Shown: positions 5,859 through 6,798 of the stretch, piece by piece
Layout: each line of letters opens with the position of its first letter
Numbering within the stretch: position 1 is the stretch's first letter
DNA from: Sulfurimonas sp.
Lineage (GTDB): Bacteria > Campylobacterota > Campylobacteria > Campylobacterales > Sulfurimonadaceae
Assembly (NCBI GenBank): GCA_027066935.1
Contig: JAMOMX010000400.1
Coordinates: forward strand, 1 to 6,798
Direction: 5' to 3'
Length of the DNA stretch: 6,798 bases
Made by a program: the position numbers and the translations under genes
Notes under the pieces: generated by a model
What the model was told of the DNA's origin: nothing
What the model saw: only the letters and a program-made list of their open reading frames with translations
The model's database searches: none

Positions 5859-6798
5859 ATGGGAAAATTTGTTAATAATACAGAAGAGTTTTTTGCTTTT
5901 TGTGAAGAAAATGATGTTCAATTTGTAGATTTTAGATTTACAGACATTAAAGGTGCATGGCACCATATTAGTTACAGAATGAGCGCTGTTAACGCTACTC
6001 AACTAGAAAATGGATTACCGTTTGATGGTTCTTCAATAGAAGCTTGGCAACCAATTAACAAGTCAGATATGCTTTTAAAGCCTGAAGTATCAACTGCGTT
6101 TTTAGATCCTTTTACTGCTGATCCAACTATTATTGTATTTTGTGATGTATATGATATCTATAAAGATCAAGCATATGAGAGATGTCCTCGCTCTATCGCT
6201 AAAAAAGCACTAAGACATGCTGAAGAAATTGGTATCGCTGATACTGCATATTTTGGTCCTGAAAATGAGTTCTTTATGTTTGATAGTGTAACTTTTATTG
6301 ATAATATCAATGAAGCTGGTTACAAAGTTGATACAGAAGAGGGTGAATGGAACTCAAATAACCCTTATCCAGAGATGTACAACACAGGTCATAGACCAGG
6401 AACTAAAGGTGGTTACTTCCCAGTTCAACCAACTGATTCTGCTGTAGATATTCGTGCTGAGATGATGCAAGTTTTAGAGCAAGTTGGTCTTGAAGTTGTT
6501 CTTGGACACCATGAAGTTGCGCAAGCTCAACATGAACTTGGAATAGTTTTCTCTGACATTATCGGTGCTGCTGATAATGTTCAAAAATACAAATATGTTG
6601 TGAAGATGATTGCTCACCTAAACGGAAAAACTGCTACATTTATGCCTAAGCCACTTTATGGTGATAATGGTAATGGTATGCATGTACACCAATCACTTTG
6701 GAAAGATGGTAAAAACCTTTTCTACGCACCAGGTGAATATGCAAACTTAAGTCAAATGGCTGTTAACTATGCTGGTGGTATCTTCAAACATGCTGCTG
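5859..6798 (+). CDS. glnA: Type I glutamine synthetase GlnA (3' end outside window)
   Basis: Cytoplasmic dodecameric enzyme that makes glutamine from glutamate, ammonia and ATP, the main ammonium assimilation step. The first 313 codons are visible with no stop before the right edge; the whole protein is usually about 470 residues. Family motifs are L-P-F-D-G-S-S-I (53-60), the metal-site G-P-E-N-E-F-F (133-139), K-G-G-Y-F-P-V-Q-P-T-D-S (183-194), H-H-E-V-A-Q-A-Q-H-E-L (217-227) and M-P-K-P-L-Y-G-D-N-G-N-G-M-H-V-H (262-277). E-G-E-W-N-S (161-166) falls where E. coli GlnA has E-G-A-W-N-S, the insertion typical of the GSI-beta class. Many beta enzymes are controlled by adenylylation, but that tyrosine would lie outside the window. 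It has its own promoter region and good AGGAG site, so it is probably a separate unit from the kinase upstream. Identity is very secure. Confidence 0.98.
   Translation, partial: MGKFVNNTEEFFAFCEENDVQFVDFRFTDIKGAWHHISYRMSAVNATQLENGLPFDGSSIEAWQPINKSDMLLKPEVSTAFLDPFTADPTIIVFCDVYDIYKDQAYERCPRSIAKKALRHAEEIGIADTAYFGPENEFFMFDSVTFIDNINEAGYKVDTEEGEWNSNNPYPEMYNTGHRPGTKGGYFPVQPTDSAVDIRAEMMQVLEQVGLEVVLGHHEVAQAQHELGIVFSDIIGAADNVQKYKYVVKMIAHLNGKTATFMPKPLYGDNGNGMHVHQSLWKDGKNLFYAPGEYANLSQMAVNYAGGIFKHAA

Noticed and set aside
5855..5875. Six-codon open frame overlapping the glnA start
   Set aside because: Its ATG is only 3 nt from the ribosome site and it overlaps glnA in another frame; most simply it is a chance ATG in ATGAATG.

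Overview
The window is a compact, AT-rich bacterial chromosome segment that reads entirely on the + strand. Codon use, protein style and an extended -10 promoter without a clear -35 suggest a Campylobacterota (epsilonproteobacterial) genome, probably a free-living Sulfurimonas-like lineage. That placement is from recognition of the protein sequences, not from a search. No mobile element, CRISPR array, tRNA or rRNA was seen.

Region 1 (1-3115) is a tightly packed high-affinity phosphate uptake operon: pstC (5' end outside the window), pstA, pstB, phoU. Junctions are TAATG overlaps (pstC/pstA, pstB/phoU) or a 1-nt gap (pstA/pstB), so the genes are almost certainly co-transcribed and translationally coupled. 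The phosphate-binding protein gene pstS is not present and may lie upstream.

Region 2 (3116-5690) starts with a 62-nt gap carrying a good extended -10 promoter. It then encodes a small secreted Sel1-repeat protein, an OmpR/PhoB-type response regulator and a membrane histidine kinase. Kinase and regulator overlap by 7 nt through a TTG start. Next to pst-phoU, the pair is most simply read as the phosphate-responsive PhoB/PhoR-type system, comparable in role to C. jejuni PhosR/PhosS.

Region 3 (5691-6798) is a 168-nt AT-rich intergenic stretch with candidate promoters, then the first 313 codons of glnA (type I glutamine synthetase, beta-like), which runs off the right edge.

Functionally, PstC/PstA form the membrane channel, PstB powers it, PhoU is thought to couple transporter state to the kinase, and the two-component pair presumably controls the regulon. 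The most unusual points are an acidic 7-residue tandem repeat inserted in the predicted first periplasmic loop of PstC, a perfect 12-nt in-frame repeat inside the kinase's first membrane helix, a secreted Sel1 protein between phoU and the two-component genes, a kinase with no recognisable cytoplasmic PAS domain, and a PhoU whose first repeat has lost a conserved metal-site motif. I do not see a wholly new system; this is a phosphate regulon locus with lineage-specific embellishments.
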